A program made the translations under genes and the position numbers. Positions 40,161 through 51,922 of a DNA stretch of 54,527 nucleotides are shown one piece after another. Positions within the stretch are counted from its first letter, which is position 1. Each line of letters opens with the position of its first letter. The notes beneath the pieces were generated by a model. The model saw nothing but the letters and a program-made list of their open reading frames with translations, did no database searches and had not been told where the DNA came from. The DNA lies in contig CAICTM010000656.1 of the NCBI GenBank assembly GCA_903772945.1, positions 1-54,527 of the forward strand, written 5' to 3'. This DNA comes from Seminavis robusta (Eukaryota; Bacillariophyta; Bacillariophyceae; Naviculales; Naviculaceae).

Positions 40161-40855
40161 ACCACACTGCAGAGTAGCCCTGCCAGTTTTAGAAATCCCG
40201 CCTTGAATAGCGTCAGGCAAAGGTAATGTGGCGGCTGAAGGGAAGTCCGACCAGCACAATGGATGTGTTGCAAACTACGTCCAGTGCTACTGTACAGCTT
40301 CTGAAAAAACTCTTGTTGCAGCAGTCGAGTTCCAACTACTACGTCAACTTCCATTACCGGTTGATATCAGATAAAATGAACTATTAGAAGTGTATCCGTC
40401 TGCCTCTATGCAGTGTAGGTAACAATTAACATTTACTTATGATATTAACATATTAATACTGTTAGTTGTGGGAAAAGAAATTTTGTTCCATGGTTGCACA
40501 GTGGAATCCTCTGTAGCGATTCAATGATTGAGTCACTCGACAATGAAAGGCTCCTCTGTTCGGGCTGGGGTTACAGTGCCTCCGCCTAGTAGCATTTAAT
40601 CGAAGTCTCTCCGGTGTGTATTATTGTGTAGCTCCTCCGGTTAATTGTTGCCTTTCAATGACTCGACGATTTTTGCTCAACCTGCCTTGTTCTTCAAAGC
40701 TCTCCAATTTAACTGTCGTGGGCCAAGACAGAAAAGAGAAGCATGGCTTTCAGCTCTGCACCGGATACAGTCGGCTTGACCAATGCTTGATACCGATACT
40801 GGTATTGTACCAGTATATAGTAGAGGTGCGATAATTCGATTCGGTCGATCAGTGG

Positions 40856-41306
40856 TGCAATACACGGCTCTTAGCCTTATTCGCGACTCGATCCTAGATA
40901 GGGTTTGAGTTCGACTCATGACTGAGTCTCTCTCGTGAATTATAGCATTGAGACAGGGTTCTCAATGACCGCTTACTAGTCATACTAGGTTGATGATGAA
41001 ACATCGCTCTAGATATTTAGCCAGCGTGGAAGTATTCCACGCTTGCTAAATATAAATGCTAGACGAATCTTCCAAGCGTTCAGTTTTTGGATCTTGGAGT
41101 GAGTAGGATTGCTTACGCAACCTTTACTCTATCACACTCTACAGTCCCCGCGGGAGTTCAGATCACGATCCTCCATTTGTTGTGGATCTCTCCTCGTTTG
41201 TTAGTTTTCATAGCTTTCTAATGCACTCTTCATAAACTTTCATTCTCTTCAAACTCAAACACTCGAAAGATCTTTACAGCTTTTAGCCTTTTAGCGTAGT
41301 TGCGCA
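40856..41306 (+). repeat. 5' LTR of element B
   Basis: It begins TGCAATACACGGCTCTTAGC and ends GTAGTTGCGCA, and is the reverse-orientation relative of the element A LTRs. It has one copy of the segment that is tripled in the 3' LTR. Confidence 0.88.
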
Positions 41307-41359
41307 TTTTTGTTAATCAAACACAATAGCTTTCAGCTACCCTCAACCTTTTCCTCACC

Positions 41360-44300
41360 ATGAAGATTGCCAAAGAAGCATACACCAGCTTCGAGTCTAG
41401 GCTGCGCGACAAACCAATCCTTCCTCTCATTGACCTCGACGATGACTGCAAAATCGACGATTCTCGCTTCACCAACCTCAAAACTTCGCACTGTTCCAGC
41501 AGATGCTAACAGCGCCAAGTACACATTCAAGGTCCAGATCATCTATGGATCTGAGACTCCTCGTCAGACCATCAAGTGGGCTTGACGCATGGAGAAGGTC
41601 TTGTTGCGGCTCGCCATTGCTAGGCTACCGCAAAAAATAACCTCCTCAAGGGAGTGACTTCTAGCTCTGCAAAGAGCAGTTAACGAATCTAGCTGTGCAG
41701 GCCACCGTGAAGTACGTTGGAATTCTTGCGCCAGATTGCAGTCAACGGCATCTCCTCCACGCGACGTACGTGGTGGTGAAGACGAAGCACTTTCCAAGAC
41801 GTTTCCAGGCTGCCTGGAACGGAGGAGCTCAGCCTGCTTTGGACGACCTGACATTACTTTGGCATAAATGCCTGTATTCGAAGCAGTCTGTCCCTACAAG
41901 GCTCTTGAAAAGCAGAACAGCTTCATGCGCCGCAAGATGCGTAAGACTGCTGATATGTCTACTTGGGCTTATGTCAACAAACTCAGTCGGATGAACACCA
42001 TGAACTTCCTCGTCTACCACCTTTGGACCCAACCAACATTGAACCATGACGAAGACATTGACATTGTTTGTCAAGGAATTCCACGTCGTGGATGAAGAAG
42101 ATGGAGAACACGACTTCGATCCTTTCTCAGCTCTCTATCGGAGAAACCATTGGATTCTGCGAACGCATGGAATCCTCCGAAGACTTTGACAAGGGCGGTG
42201 ATGCCAAGCAAGCTCCTACGAAGAAGAACAACAGCAAGAAGTACAAGTCTACTCGCAACAACGACCACTCTTCAAGAACGAAGAAAATGTGCGACTACAC
42301 GAGTCCAGCACTCACAACACTGCTGACTGCATGACTTTGAAGAAGCTCAATGGCAAGTCTCAATCCTCGTCTGACAACGATAAACAGCCAGGTACAACAA
42401 GAACAAACTTGGAAACGCAAGTCCGACGACGCCAAGACCTACACCAAGAAAGAACTCTCTGTCCTCATAAGAAAGTTTCCAACGCTCGTCAAGGCTGATC
42501 GCAAAAGAAAAGCGAATGCAACCATGTTGCCAAGCGCAAGTCTGACAACTCCGACAAGCGAGGACGACTCCTCTGTTGGATCCATCAACATGATGGACAA
42601 AAGAAATGGCTGCTGTTGACAAGGCGCTTGCCGAATTTGACTTCAATCATTGGAGGAGAGATCTACGTCTGAGGATTAGGCCAGGATGATGATTCAACGG
42701 AACCATGTTCCGATTTCTCATACCTAAGTTGATTAAGATATCTCACTAATAGTAAACAAGATTTGTTTCAACTAACGAAGTCTACGGCAAATTAGATAAT
42801 TGCCTAGCAACTACTCAAATAGACGCTGACGATCTGTTCAGCATCGTTAGCTTCGTTCAGGCCAATCAACTCATCAACGTCGCAAGGCAAGAGACCTCAA
42901 AACTATAGTCTATGTTAGATTTACAGACGAGTGAAAAGGAAACGAAAACCCGTTACACTCTGTTGCTTACTGGATAACGAAGCATCCGGAACCTTAAATA
43001 CTCAAACTCATGCTAAGAATTTACTCATAAGAATCATGGGGGCGTCCAAACATTACGGACTGCTCCTATGAAGGAATCGAAACCCCGCACGAAGTGTAAG
43101 GGCACACTCGTGATTCCTGAGTTCCACGATGATAGAATTATCGGATGGAATTTACACGTCACCAAGAACTTGGGGGCGCAAGACGTGATCATAGGTCATG
43201 ACACTCTCTGCGACCTAAGAATCAAGTTTGATTTCACTACCATGTCATTGGGGTGGAACACTGTCAGCGACACTGCAGACAGTCTCAAGAAGATTCTTGA
43301 TACAACATAACGAACAAATAGACTTAAGGCAGATGTGCCAGAGTCGAAACCCGTTAAATAAGGAAGAGCAAGAACTGCTTCATGCCTTTTCAACCAAGTG
43401 CTTCGACCCAGTCGAGGATACTTTGGGAGAGTTGCGAATGGACGACTACGAGGTAGAACTTCGTCCCGACGCTAAATCCTATTATACTAGGGCTCACCCT
43501 ACTCCACGAGTCCATACCAACACTCTTAAAAAGGAGGGTTGAACGTCTCTGCGAGGCAGGAGTACTCAAGAAGGTGAATCGTTCCGAGTGGGCGGCACCA
43601 ACTTTTATCATCCCAAGAAAGAGGATCTGTACGATTCATCTCTGATTTCCAGGAACCGAACAAAAGGATCAAGCGGAAGCCTTATCCTATCCCAAAAATA
43701 CAGGACATGCTCTTGAACCCAGATGGATTCAAGTGCGCTACTAGTCTAGACCTGAACACGCGACACTACCACATCGAGCTGTCACATCACTCGAAGCAAC
43801 ACATGCCATCACTCCCGAAGGGAAAGCACGAGTACCAGAGGTTGCCAATGGGCCTATGTAATAGTCCCGACACCTTCCAAGAGAAGATGAAAACACGCCT
43901 GCATGACTTAGAAAATGTCCGTGCATACATTGATGATCAACTCATCCTAACGGACGTCGATCTCGCAGATCGCGTTGAATAGTAGGATGACCTTTTCCAA
44001 AGACTTCAAGAAGTCGGGATTGAAATCAACACTACCAAGGCCTTCCTCGATAGGAAGAACTGGAGTATCTAGACAATTGGACTTCTCGAGAAGGAAGCCA
44101 ACCCTTAACCAAAAAAGATAATAGATGCGATCAGCTATCGCTCTTCCCACCAACTGAAGGAGAAACTTCGTAGATTCATTGGAAAATGAACTACCAAGGC
44201 TGCTCCAAGACAGCAGACGGAGTAACCATCGTTCTGAAACAGACGTTGGTTACCCAGTATCCATGACGCGAGGTGTCATGGACAGAGAACGTGAGTCCCG

Positions 44301-44660
44301 CGTAGAGGTCGAGAAGACTCTCCGGGATGAACATGGACTTCGCCGCAAGTTCACGCGCGTCAATCGTGACAAGACTCACCACATCCGTTTCAAAGCAAAC
44401 CGGAAATACATTAAGGAACGTCGCCAACGACTTATCCAGAAAAACACCGATAGGGAGAACACGGCACGTGTCCTCATCAACACCATGTCAACGATACTAT
44501 GATGATTCATCAGTATCAGAACCGTTCGTACGGTCAGCCCACGCACAAAGGTCCTTACCACACAGACCGAGTCAATAACAATGGCACTGTACGGCTCCGA
44601 CATACTACCGCCAGTAGCGGCACAGTCTACCAGACTTGGAACATAAGGTATTTACACCCA
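41360..44660 (+). pseudogene. Gag-Pol remnant of element B
   Basis: Gag starts at ATG 41360 and reads RLRDKPILPLI, matching element A. A zinc-knuckle-like CxxH...H...C segment, with HNTADCMTLKKL, lies near 42290-42350. The protease site has become LLDNEAS near 42970, losing the D-T/S-G triad. The protease end (DVIIGHDTLCDLRI) is at 43180-43225. Reverse transcriptase motifs A (SLDLNTRHYHIEL), B (YQRLPMGLCNSPDTF) and C (RAYIDDQLIL) lie in the frame 43707-43982. From about 44180 the sequence jumps to an integrase remnant (VEKTLRDEHGLRRKF) and then to its tail (44500-44660), so RNase H and most of the integrase core are deleted. Confidence 0.85.
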
Positions 44661-44803
44661 TACAAGGCCTGATCCCCTTGTAGGATTGCCATCGTGCGAC
44701 GCACATGTCTACATCCAATCTCCGGAGAGTGCCCCGCACTTTAATCAAATGTTCTCCTTGTCCGACTGATGTCGTGCCTTCCGTGACCCTTGTCAGGGGC
44801 GAA

Positions 44804-45581
44804 TGCAATACACGGCTCTTAGCCTTATTCGCGACTCGATCCTAGATAGGGTTTGAGTTCGACTCATGACTGAGTCTCTCGTGAATAGTCATTGAGACAG
44901 GGTTCTCAATGACCGCTCTAGTCATACTAGGTGATGATGAAACATCGCTCTAGATATTTAGCCAGCGTGGAGTACTTCCACGCTATCTAGATAAATGCTA
45001 GACGAATCTTCCACCGTTCCGTTTTTTGGATCGTGGAGTGAGTAGGATTGCTACCGCAACCTACTCTATCACACTCTACAGTTCCCGCGCGGGGTTCAGA
45101 TCTACGATCCTTTGGTTGTGATCTCTCTCGTTGATTAGTTTTTCATAGCTTTGTAATCCTCTCATAACTTTCATTCTCTCAAACTCAAAACACTCGAAAG
45201 ATCTTTACACTAGCTTTTAGCGTCTACCGCAACCTACTCTATCACACTCTACAGTCTCCCGCGGAGTTCAGATCTACGATCCTTTGGTTGTGGATCCTCT
45301 CTCGTTGATTAGTTTTCATAGCTTTCTAATCCTCTCATAACTTTCATTCTCTCAAACTCAAAACACTCGAAAGATCTTTACACTAGCTTTTAGCGTCTAC
45401 CGCAACCTACTCTATCACACTCTACAGTCTCCCGCGGGAGTTCAGATCTACGATCCTTTGGTTGTGGATCTCTCTCGTGATTAGTTTTCATAGCTTTCTA
45501 ATCCTCTCATAACTTTCATTCTCTCAAACTCAAAAACACTCGAAAGATCTAGATCTTTACACTAGCTTTTAGCGTAGTGCA
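44804..45581 (+). repeat. 3' LTR of element B with internal amplification
   Basis: It starts TGCAATACACGG and ends GCGTAGTGCA. It is 778 bp against 451 bp for the 5' LTR, and the excess is explained by two extra copies of a 173-bp block. Confidence 0.88.
45051..45568 (+). repeat. Three tandem 173-bp units inside the 3' LTR of element B
   Basis: Units begin CTACCGCAACCTACTCTATC at 45051, 45224 and 45397. Each ends ACACTAGCTTTTAGCG. They are nearly identical to each other, so the amplification is recent compared with the decay of the element. Confidence 0.88.
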
Positions 45582-45585
45582 GTGG

Positions 45586-47397
45586 ACCTTTCAACCTACC
45601 GGTACCAGTTGGTACCGGCGATGGAGGTGCGAGTTCCACTCATTCATTCGACACTCCAATTGGCTGAGGCTTGATAGCAGGTACCGGTAGGGTACCAGTA
45701 TGGTAGGGGTGCGATCGATCGATTGCTTTGGATAAATCCGATTGACTGAGGATTGCTGCCTAGTTGACAGCACCGTATCAGTGCATGAAGCGGTGCAGCC
45801 CGATCCACTCAGTCACTTGTTCAGCCAGCCTATCCACTGCTGCTGGTCTACTACTGGAAGAGTAGAGAGAGGATCCAAAGGTTTGTACAAGAGGATTTGA
45901 GAATTCGTGCAAGAGGCTCCTGTGCATGTTGCAGTACCGGAAGGAACTATCTCTCTCATCCCATTATCTCTCCACGATAAAGACCACACTCTCGGATCAG
46001 CATCAACAATGACAATGAGGAATGTCAGCTACGGTACAGGGATAATGAGAGCCAACGAGCCATTCCCCATCCCCATACAAATGGCAAACATACTCTGGCC
46101 AAAGAAGGATCCAACAGTTTCGTCGTGGTAGCTTATCCACTCCACATTCGATCATTATCCGCCACACAGCTGACACACCCAGCCACTGCCATTATCTCTC
46201 CACACTGAGTCAAAATTGACAATGATGAGGATACTAAAACAAACATCATCATCTGCTACCATACTGGTAGCTCTAGCTAGCTATTAATAGTGCATGTATC
46301 TTTGTTTGGCATGGTGAACACCAGCATGATCCAATGATCCAGCTTGTTGCTTGCAGGCAACCAAATTCATAAATAGCTGGCCAATTTTCTTCTCTTAGCT
46401 TTTTCAAAGCTTTACCAATCATATTTTGTCATGGCAACATAAAAGGGTGTACAATCAATACTTGTATGCTTTACCATGGCTGTGCCAACATGCTGAAAAG
46501 CCACCGGATGAACTCTGCAAAAAAGGCTTCTTGTACTGATTTAATACAAGGAAGTATTGCCAAAAAATGTTTCATCTAGCCCCCTTTGAAACCCCCAAAA
46601 TTAAGTCGTGAGGAAACCTCACGGATGAACCGCAGATATTTTAAAAGGCATACACGTTGCACCCAAGCACTTGCTGCGCAGCTTAGACGGGTAGCAGCTG
46701 GCTCTAAACAATTGTGCTCCAATTTCCTCGTTAATTCTGTTTGGTTCTGAGAGTTAGATACATTCTGATACCGGTACACGAAGAGTATTCAAGAGGCGAA
46801 CCAGTAGCTCCCCTGTCCAGCGGTACGATGCTCAAGATGACAGGTTCAAAAGGTACCGGTGTACGGGACAGTGGTACTCAGTACGATACCAAAACGAAGG
46901 TAAATCAGTACCGGTAATAGTGCTCCCAGCCAGTTCTCTGGCTTGGATACTAGTACTTCGTCGGCATGTAGTACTATGGTGTTTGGGGGTTGCTCTTTGT
47001 GGGGGCTTTGTCCGTGGAAAGAATGCTTCTGCCGTCAATGGACTTCAAGAAAGGAACATGGAGCATCCACAGTAGCTAGATGTAAATATTTGAGAGAAAA
47101 CAACAGTCTTTGGTGGAAACTCGCCAGCCTAGCTCTAGCTGCCTGCGATCCAAGGGTAGCTACCTGGTACTGTACTAGCTAGTAGCTCCAACAGTATCTC
47201 AACACTGATAGGGCGGTGAAGCCTGGAACCCACTTCAGCTTCATTCTGATGAAGTTGACTTGGTTCTTTAGGGAACAACTAACTAACTACTTTTTAAAAA
47301 GTATCCATGTAAAGAAATGTAACACCACAAGCAGCAGCACTGCTCCAGGAGTACGGGCAAAAGCAGAGTGGCAAGAGCCTGCATTCTCCAACGACCC
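45586..47397. other. Gene-free interval between element B and the DUF6824 gene
   Basis: It holds dispersed repeat sequence: GAGGCTTGATAG and GGTGCG phrases near 45666-45712 echo 5002-5010, and CCATTATCTCTCCACAC near 46189 echoes 5165-5180. Copy 2 of the hairpin repeat lies at 46440-46625. CCGGTACC words are frequent (45598-45620, 45680-45700, 46850-46910). No gene is supported. Confidence 0.45.
46440..46625. repeat. Hairpin-terminated dispersed repeat, copy 2
   Basis: Aligned with 5634-5812. The first hairpin (46527-46535 with 46545-46554) has a different sequence but the same pairing as in copy 1. The second (46607-46623) is identical. Similarity ends after GGAT. Confidence 0.65.
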
Positions 47398-50300
47398 TCA
47401 AACTGTGACTGTTTGACATTCCTCGCCAACCTTGATATCCTCTTCCTGTGCTTCTGAAACTGCAGCCCCCATCGGAGCAGGTTCGGGTGCAACATCAACC
47501 ACCGCAGCAGGAGCTCCTTCGCCGACTGCTGCCACTGCCTCGTGTGGATTCGGGACTTCAGCGGCGGCCGCAACATGTTCCACAACAGTCGGATTTGCAA
47601 CAGGGACGCTTGGGATCTCGTGAGTTTCATGTTTCACAACAGCTTGGTCAGGTGCGGCCACCATCGGAGGATCTGCTGGTAGAGCTTCCGTTTCCATGGC
47701 TTCGGGTGCAACAGCGGATGCCTCAGCCTTCAGTGCAGGTAGAACATTCGGGTCAGCAGCAACTCCGGAAGGGGATGGAAGCAGGAAAGCAGGTGACTTT
47801 GCATCGCCCGCAGCTGCAGAGTCGCGGCGCTCTCCCTTGTCAGACCCCTTCTCCCGCAGAGCCTATTATGAATCGAAGGTTTGCCATTGTGTCAGTTTCC
47901 ATATCTCTGCTCCCAATTGTACATGCACAACCAGCACTTACTTGAGATGTCTTCTCGGCCGCTGTTACAAGAGAAAGTGAGTTCTAGAGTGAGCATCATC
48001 ACATCATAACGAAAGTCCAAAAAGATGGATCCCCGTATGCTTGACGCACCTTTCTTGTCACCAACATCATACCTAAACATGGATATAATTGAACGACCAC
48101 GCATGAGAACAATAAACAGTGCAACAGGTTTCTCTGAAACTTGTACGTGTACCCACCATTTTCCAGTCTTCTCGTCTTTCTTCAAAAACCGCCCAGGAGG
48201 GTCCCCATTCCGAATGGCCCTAACAATCACTCTCGCAACTGATGGTTTTTGAACCTTTGGTGCCCGAATATAATCTTGGGTAGCGAAAAAGAGAGAGGGT
48301 TGAGAGGAATCATCGCACGCAGCAATGTACTCGTTTCATCAGTCTTCCTGCACGATACCCACCAGGACGATGCAGAGCCACAATATCACGGAAGCGCTTA
48401 TTCCCCCCTTAAATTGCAGCAGAAGTATACGCAAACACATCACAATGAGGTTCAAACACTTCAGATCAACGTAGTGGCACCACACAAAACCTTTCAAAAC
48501 GTACTGTGGTGATTCGTGAGGCCTGTGGAAAGGAGATGGTCAAAACAAGTGAGTCACAGAAGAAATGAGTTGCTCAAGTCTTCTCCATTATCGACGCACC
48601 TCCGCGGCCGCATAGAATATCCCAATCGGTCACAAGGATGTTACCATCTTTGTCCACAGCATTTGGAGGGAGGCCCTCTGTCTTGAATTCGTCTTTCCCA
48701 GGGTCAGTCACGTTCACAGTCTTGGAAACATCAGATGCCAGCGTCTGGGTGGAAGCCGCGGGAGCTCCCACATAGTTGAGTTGGTTTGCCAACAACGGAG
48801 ACACGATTGTAATACTGGGAGGTGTGTCACTTGTTTTCGCCCTCTTGCTTGGACCACCGACATCCAACTCTCCGTTTTTGCTGCGCATCGAATCCCTTTG
48901 CGCCGCCCGCTGCCTCTTCTCTGCATTCGATTTTTCTGTACACATATAAAATGAAGAAATAGAGGTCAACCTGCAAAGCTGCTACAGGAGAGCCACCATT
49001 ACACCGCCTACACTTCATCGTACCTCGCAACGCCTGTGAAGCCTTTTCAGCAGCAACCTTTTCCACCAAAGACAAAGAAAGTTAGGACATCGTGTGGACT
49101 CCAGTAGGGAGCAACCCAGCTTGAACCATCTACAGAGTAGCCGCTCATACCTTGTTCCCAACATCATACCAGAGCCCGTCTTCGCCCTTCTTTAGAAATC
49201 TCCCCGGAGGAGATGCAGTCCGAATCGCACGAACAATCCTCCTTGCAACGTTTGGCTTGTCATTCTTTATTGCCTTGATATAGTCAGGCCTGCAGGGAGA
49301 ACAATGATAAGGCTAATGAACAACGCCATGTACTGTGCCTTGACCCCTGCCAAGAGAGGCTTACCTGTGCAGCGTAATGACGTCGCGGAAGCGTTTGTTT
49401 CCTGAAGACGGAAGACGAAGAATGGAACCATAATGCTGAGTGTCAACAATTGGAATAGAAGAATGCAATGGGCAATCAGCGTGAAGCGACAAGCTCACCC
49501 GGGTGGCTGTGAAGTGGTCGTTGCAACGATGCAGAATGACAAAGTGAGCTATCGAACAGAGGGCATTGAATTCCACACTTTCTCTGCGCATATCCGAACC
49601 TGTTGGTCATGCCTGAATATTAGCAATGCGGTTGTGAGGTGTGCTTGCTTTTCGCCATATAAGCTCCGAATTGCGCTCGTCTTTTCACTTACCGCCTCGC
49701 CCGAAAAGCACTAAAACACGAGAAGAAATCAAAATAGTGCGGTGAGTGCAATGCCTCTTTCCAGTCCTTAGTTGAACAAGCAACATTGAATGAATGTCAA
49801 AACCTTACCGTCATGCGGTGTGGGCTTATCAACAGGATCTGAGGAAGGCTTTGGATCAATGTTGGCAGCCATGTCACCATTGCCATCAATAACAGGCCGA
49901 GAGGTCTGGCGGTGCAGGAAACACAACAATTGAGGGGCATGATTCCATGATTGCTGTTTGCGACGGGCGCTTCACTCACCAGTTCCTTCTCAAGCCACAC
50001 TTCAAACACAAAGAGCAAAGTCACTTCTGCAGCATCGACCGGGTTCATTAGCGTGAATGCCTTCTGGTCATCTTTACTTGTGCACAAGATGAATCTTTTC
50101 TTCTCGTCTTTGTGCTCCCCCATCTCGTCGGGAATCGCTTCCGCTCCCTTGGCCATGAAAACTGAAAGGGCTGCTTCCAGACGCTTTGTAGGGCTCATAT
50201 TGTCAGACTTGACATGTTGCGATGCTAAAGTGAACAGCGTCTTATTCCCGACTTGGCTGTCAAAAGACTTATCAGTTTCTCCATCGGTTCTCTGCAACAT

Positions 50301-51446
50301 CACCACATCGATCGGTTTCATTGTTATCTGCTGAGATTCGGCTGCATCTTTTTGCTGGGCTAGAATGAACTCATGAAACTCTTTTCCCAGTGCTTTGAGC
50401 GACTCTGAATCGCCGCTGTCAGCACCAGCCAGGAAAGCAGCAAAGAGAGTTCTTTGGATACTTTGTCGAGCTTCGCTGTCGGTTAATTCTCTCCATTCCC
50501 CACCCTCCTTTTGCATGAATCTGCCACTCCCAACAAGGAAAGACCTGGGCACATCCTTCATTCCTGCGACCTCACGTCCCTTTCCCTTCTTTAGCAATTG
50601 AAAAAGTCGCTCCGTAAGCGTCTCAATTTCTGATTCTTCAGTGGGCATGCGCTCATGCGAAACCTCCCAAAGCAAACGGTGTAAAGCAATCAAATCCTGA
50701 AGCAAAAGATTCGCCTTGTGATCTCTGGAGTCCTCTCCCACAATGATATCGCGGTCCTTGGGGCCACTGGGGACCGCAGCATTTCCAAGCAAATCAAATT
50801 TTAAATTGGCCTTGGGAGGGGGGTGCTCCTCGTGTACTTGAATAGGAAGAGGCGGTGGTGGGGGTGGAGGGATGCTGGGAATTGCCATTGTGGCCACTGA
50901 CTCAATGACCGGGGCAGGGGCCATCTCCGGTACCGTAGGAACGACAACAACTTCCGGCGCGGCTTCAGTTTGCATAGCTTCAGCAGGCACAGCTTCAGTC
51001 TGCATAGCCTCAGCAGTAGGCACGGTTTCAGTAGCCATAGGCACGGTTTCGGTAGGCACAGCCTCGTCGGTAGCCATAGGCACCGTAGGCACAGCCTCAG
51101 TACCAGTTGGCACGCCTTCAGTGCTATCTGCAGCCATTTCGGGCTGCGGCGGCTCAGGCTGTGGCGGCTCAGGCTCAACATAGTCATCTGCAGCCATTTC
51201 GGGCTGTGGCGGCGGCTCAGCATTGTTTTGAACAACAACTGCTTCAGCTTCCACTTGGGCGCCCGGATGGTGGGTGACATGATCATGGTGGACAACAACA
51301 GGAGCAGGGATTGCGGGCACTTCTTCGGGTGCCTCGGCAGGTGGGTCCACTGCCACATGCTCATTTTGGACTTGCTCTGCTGGAGCCACGGCTACCTCAA
51401 CGACATCAGACGAAATGGCATCATTCGTCTCATTATTCGTCTCCAT
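47398..51446 (-). CDS. DUF6824-like multi-domain protein split into 15 exons, 945 aa
   Basis: Exons: 51446-49980, 49905-49809, 49710-49693, 49612-49600, 49506-49499, 49401-49365, 49289-49151, 49057-49024, 48935-48600, 48522-48505, 48407-48363, 48274-48157, 48072-48050, 47961-47942, 47862-47398. They total 2,838 nt with frame kept. Residues 1-260 are rich in proline, valine, alanine and acidic residues. About 265-380 is a degenerate domain ending GRFMQKEGGEWRELTDSEAR. Domain 1 (about 519-604) reads DVLFGRGGMTNSHPGNKRFR, then GRFLKKGEDGLWYDVGNK and KASQALR. Domain 2 (about 709-795) reads DILCGRGGLTNHHRGNKRFR, then GRFLKKDEKTGKWWYDVGDK and KTSQALR. Domains of this GRGG/HPGN type are abundant in diatoms and of unknown function; basic linkers suggest a nuclear role. 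The tail is alanine-rich and acidic. An upstream in-frame ATG at 51554 would add 36 residues. The 8-nt exon and its weak GTTCGG donor are the least certain parts. Confidence 0.75.
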
Positions 51447-51922
51447 CTCTGTGGAATGAATCAATCCAGAGTGAATGAATGATGTGGGGATTGGAATGAA
51501 CGCAACAGGACTCCTTCTTGCATTGATTGAAGACAATGGGATTGGAATGAGCAACGAGTGACTGGTGCTTTTTTGACCAACAAACTTTCAAAGAACCTCA
51601 CGATGGCAAGTGGAAAATGTACTGCGAAACTCTACCAACAGGTGCACCGCAGGAGAAAGCGCGCAATAGCCTCTCACCAGACGTAGCGTAAGGCGATACG
51701 TAGAGAATTATCGGAGCCACAAAATACATTCAGGAAGCCAGAACGGCCAATTTCAACCTTAACTCTATTAGTTACCCAAGTGGTCGAGGCGCGAATGTGT
51801 CAACAATGACAATTATAACATACGTGTATATATCACACAAAATCCAACTGGACGTCGAAGCAACCACTATCTATCTAGCTACTAGTAGCGTATTACCATT
51901 CATCAACAGCAACTACAGAACC
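51447..51922. promoter_or_regulatory. Divergent promoter region
   Basis: This interval separates the minus-strand DUF6824-like gene and the plus-strand NSE2 gene, so both promoters should lie here. I see no defined element; the assignment is positional only. Confidence 0.4.

Larger units (their letters stand above)
40852..45585 (+). mobile_element. LTR element B, deleted relative of element A, plus orientation
   Basis: LTRs at 40856-41306 and 44804-45581 flank about 3.5 kb. A 4-bp direct repeat GTGG lies at 40852-40855 and 45582-45585. The sequence after the 5' LTR (TTTTGTTAATCAAACACAATAGC) matches that of element A, so the families are the same. Gag, protease and reverse transcriptase are recognisable on the plus strand. 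RNase H and the central integrase are missing. The 3' LTR is enlarged by a tandem amplification. The element is nonautonomous. Confidence 0.88.

Noticed and set aside
49365..49600. Reading 49600-49506 as coding rather than intron
   Set aside because: It is open in frame but would insert 31 residues between MTN and HPG, where the family has one; splicing gives the exact consensus. Kept only as possible intron retention.
50872..51482. Glycine/serine- and histidine-rich plus-strand frames
   Set aside because: They are antisense to the proline/alanine-rich N-terminal region of the DUF6824-like gene.
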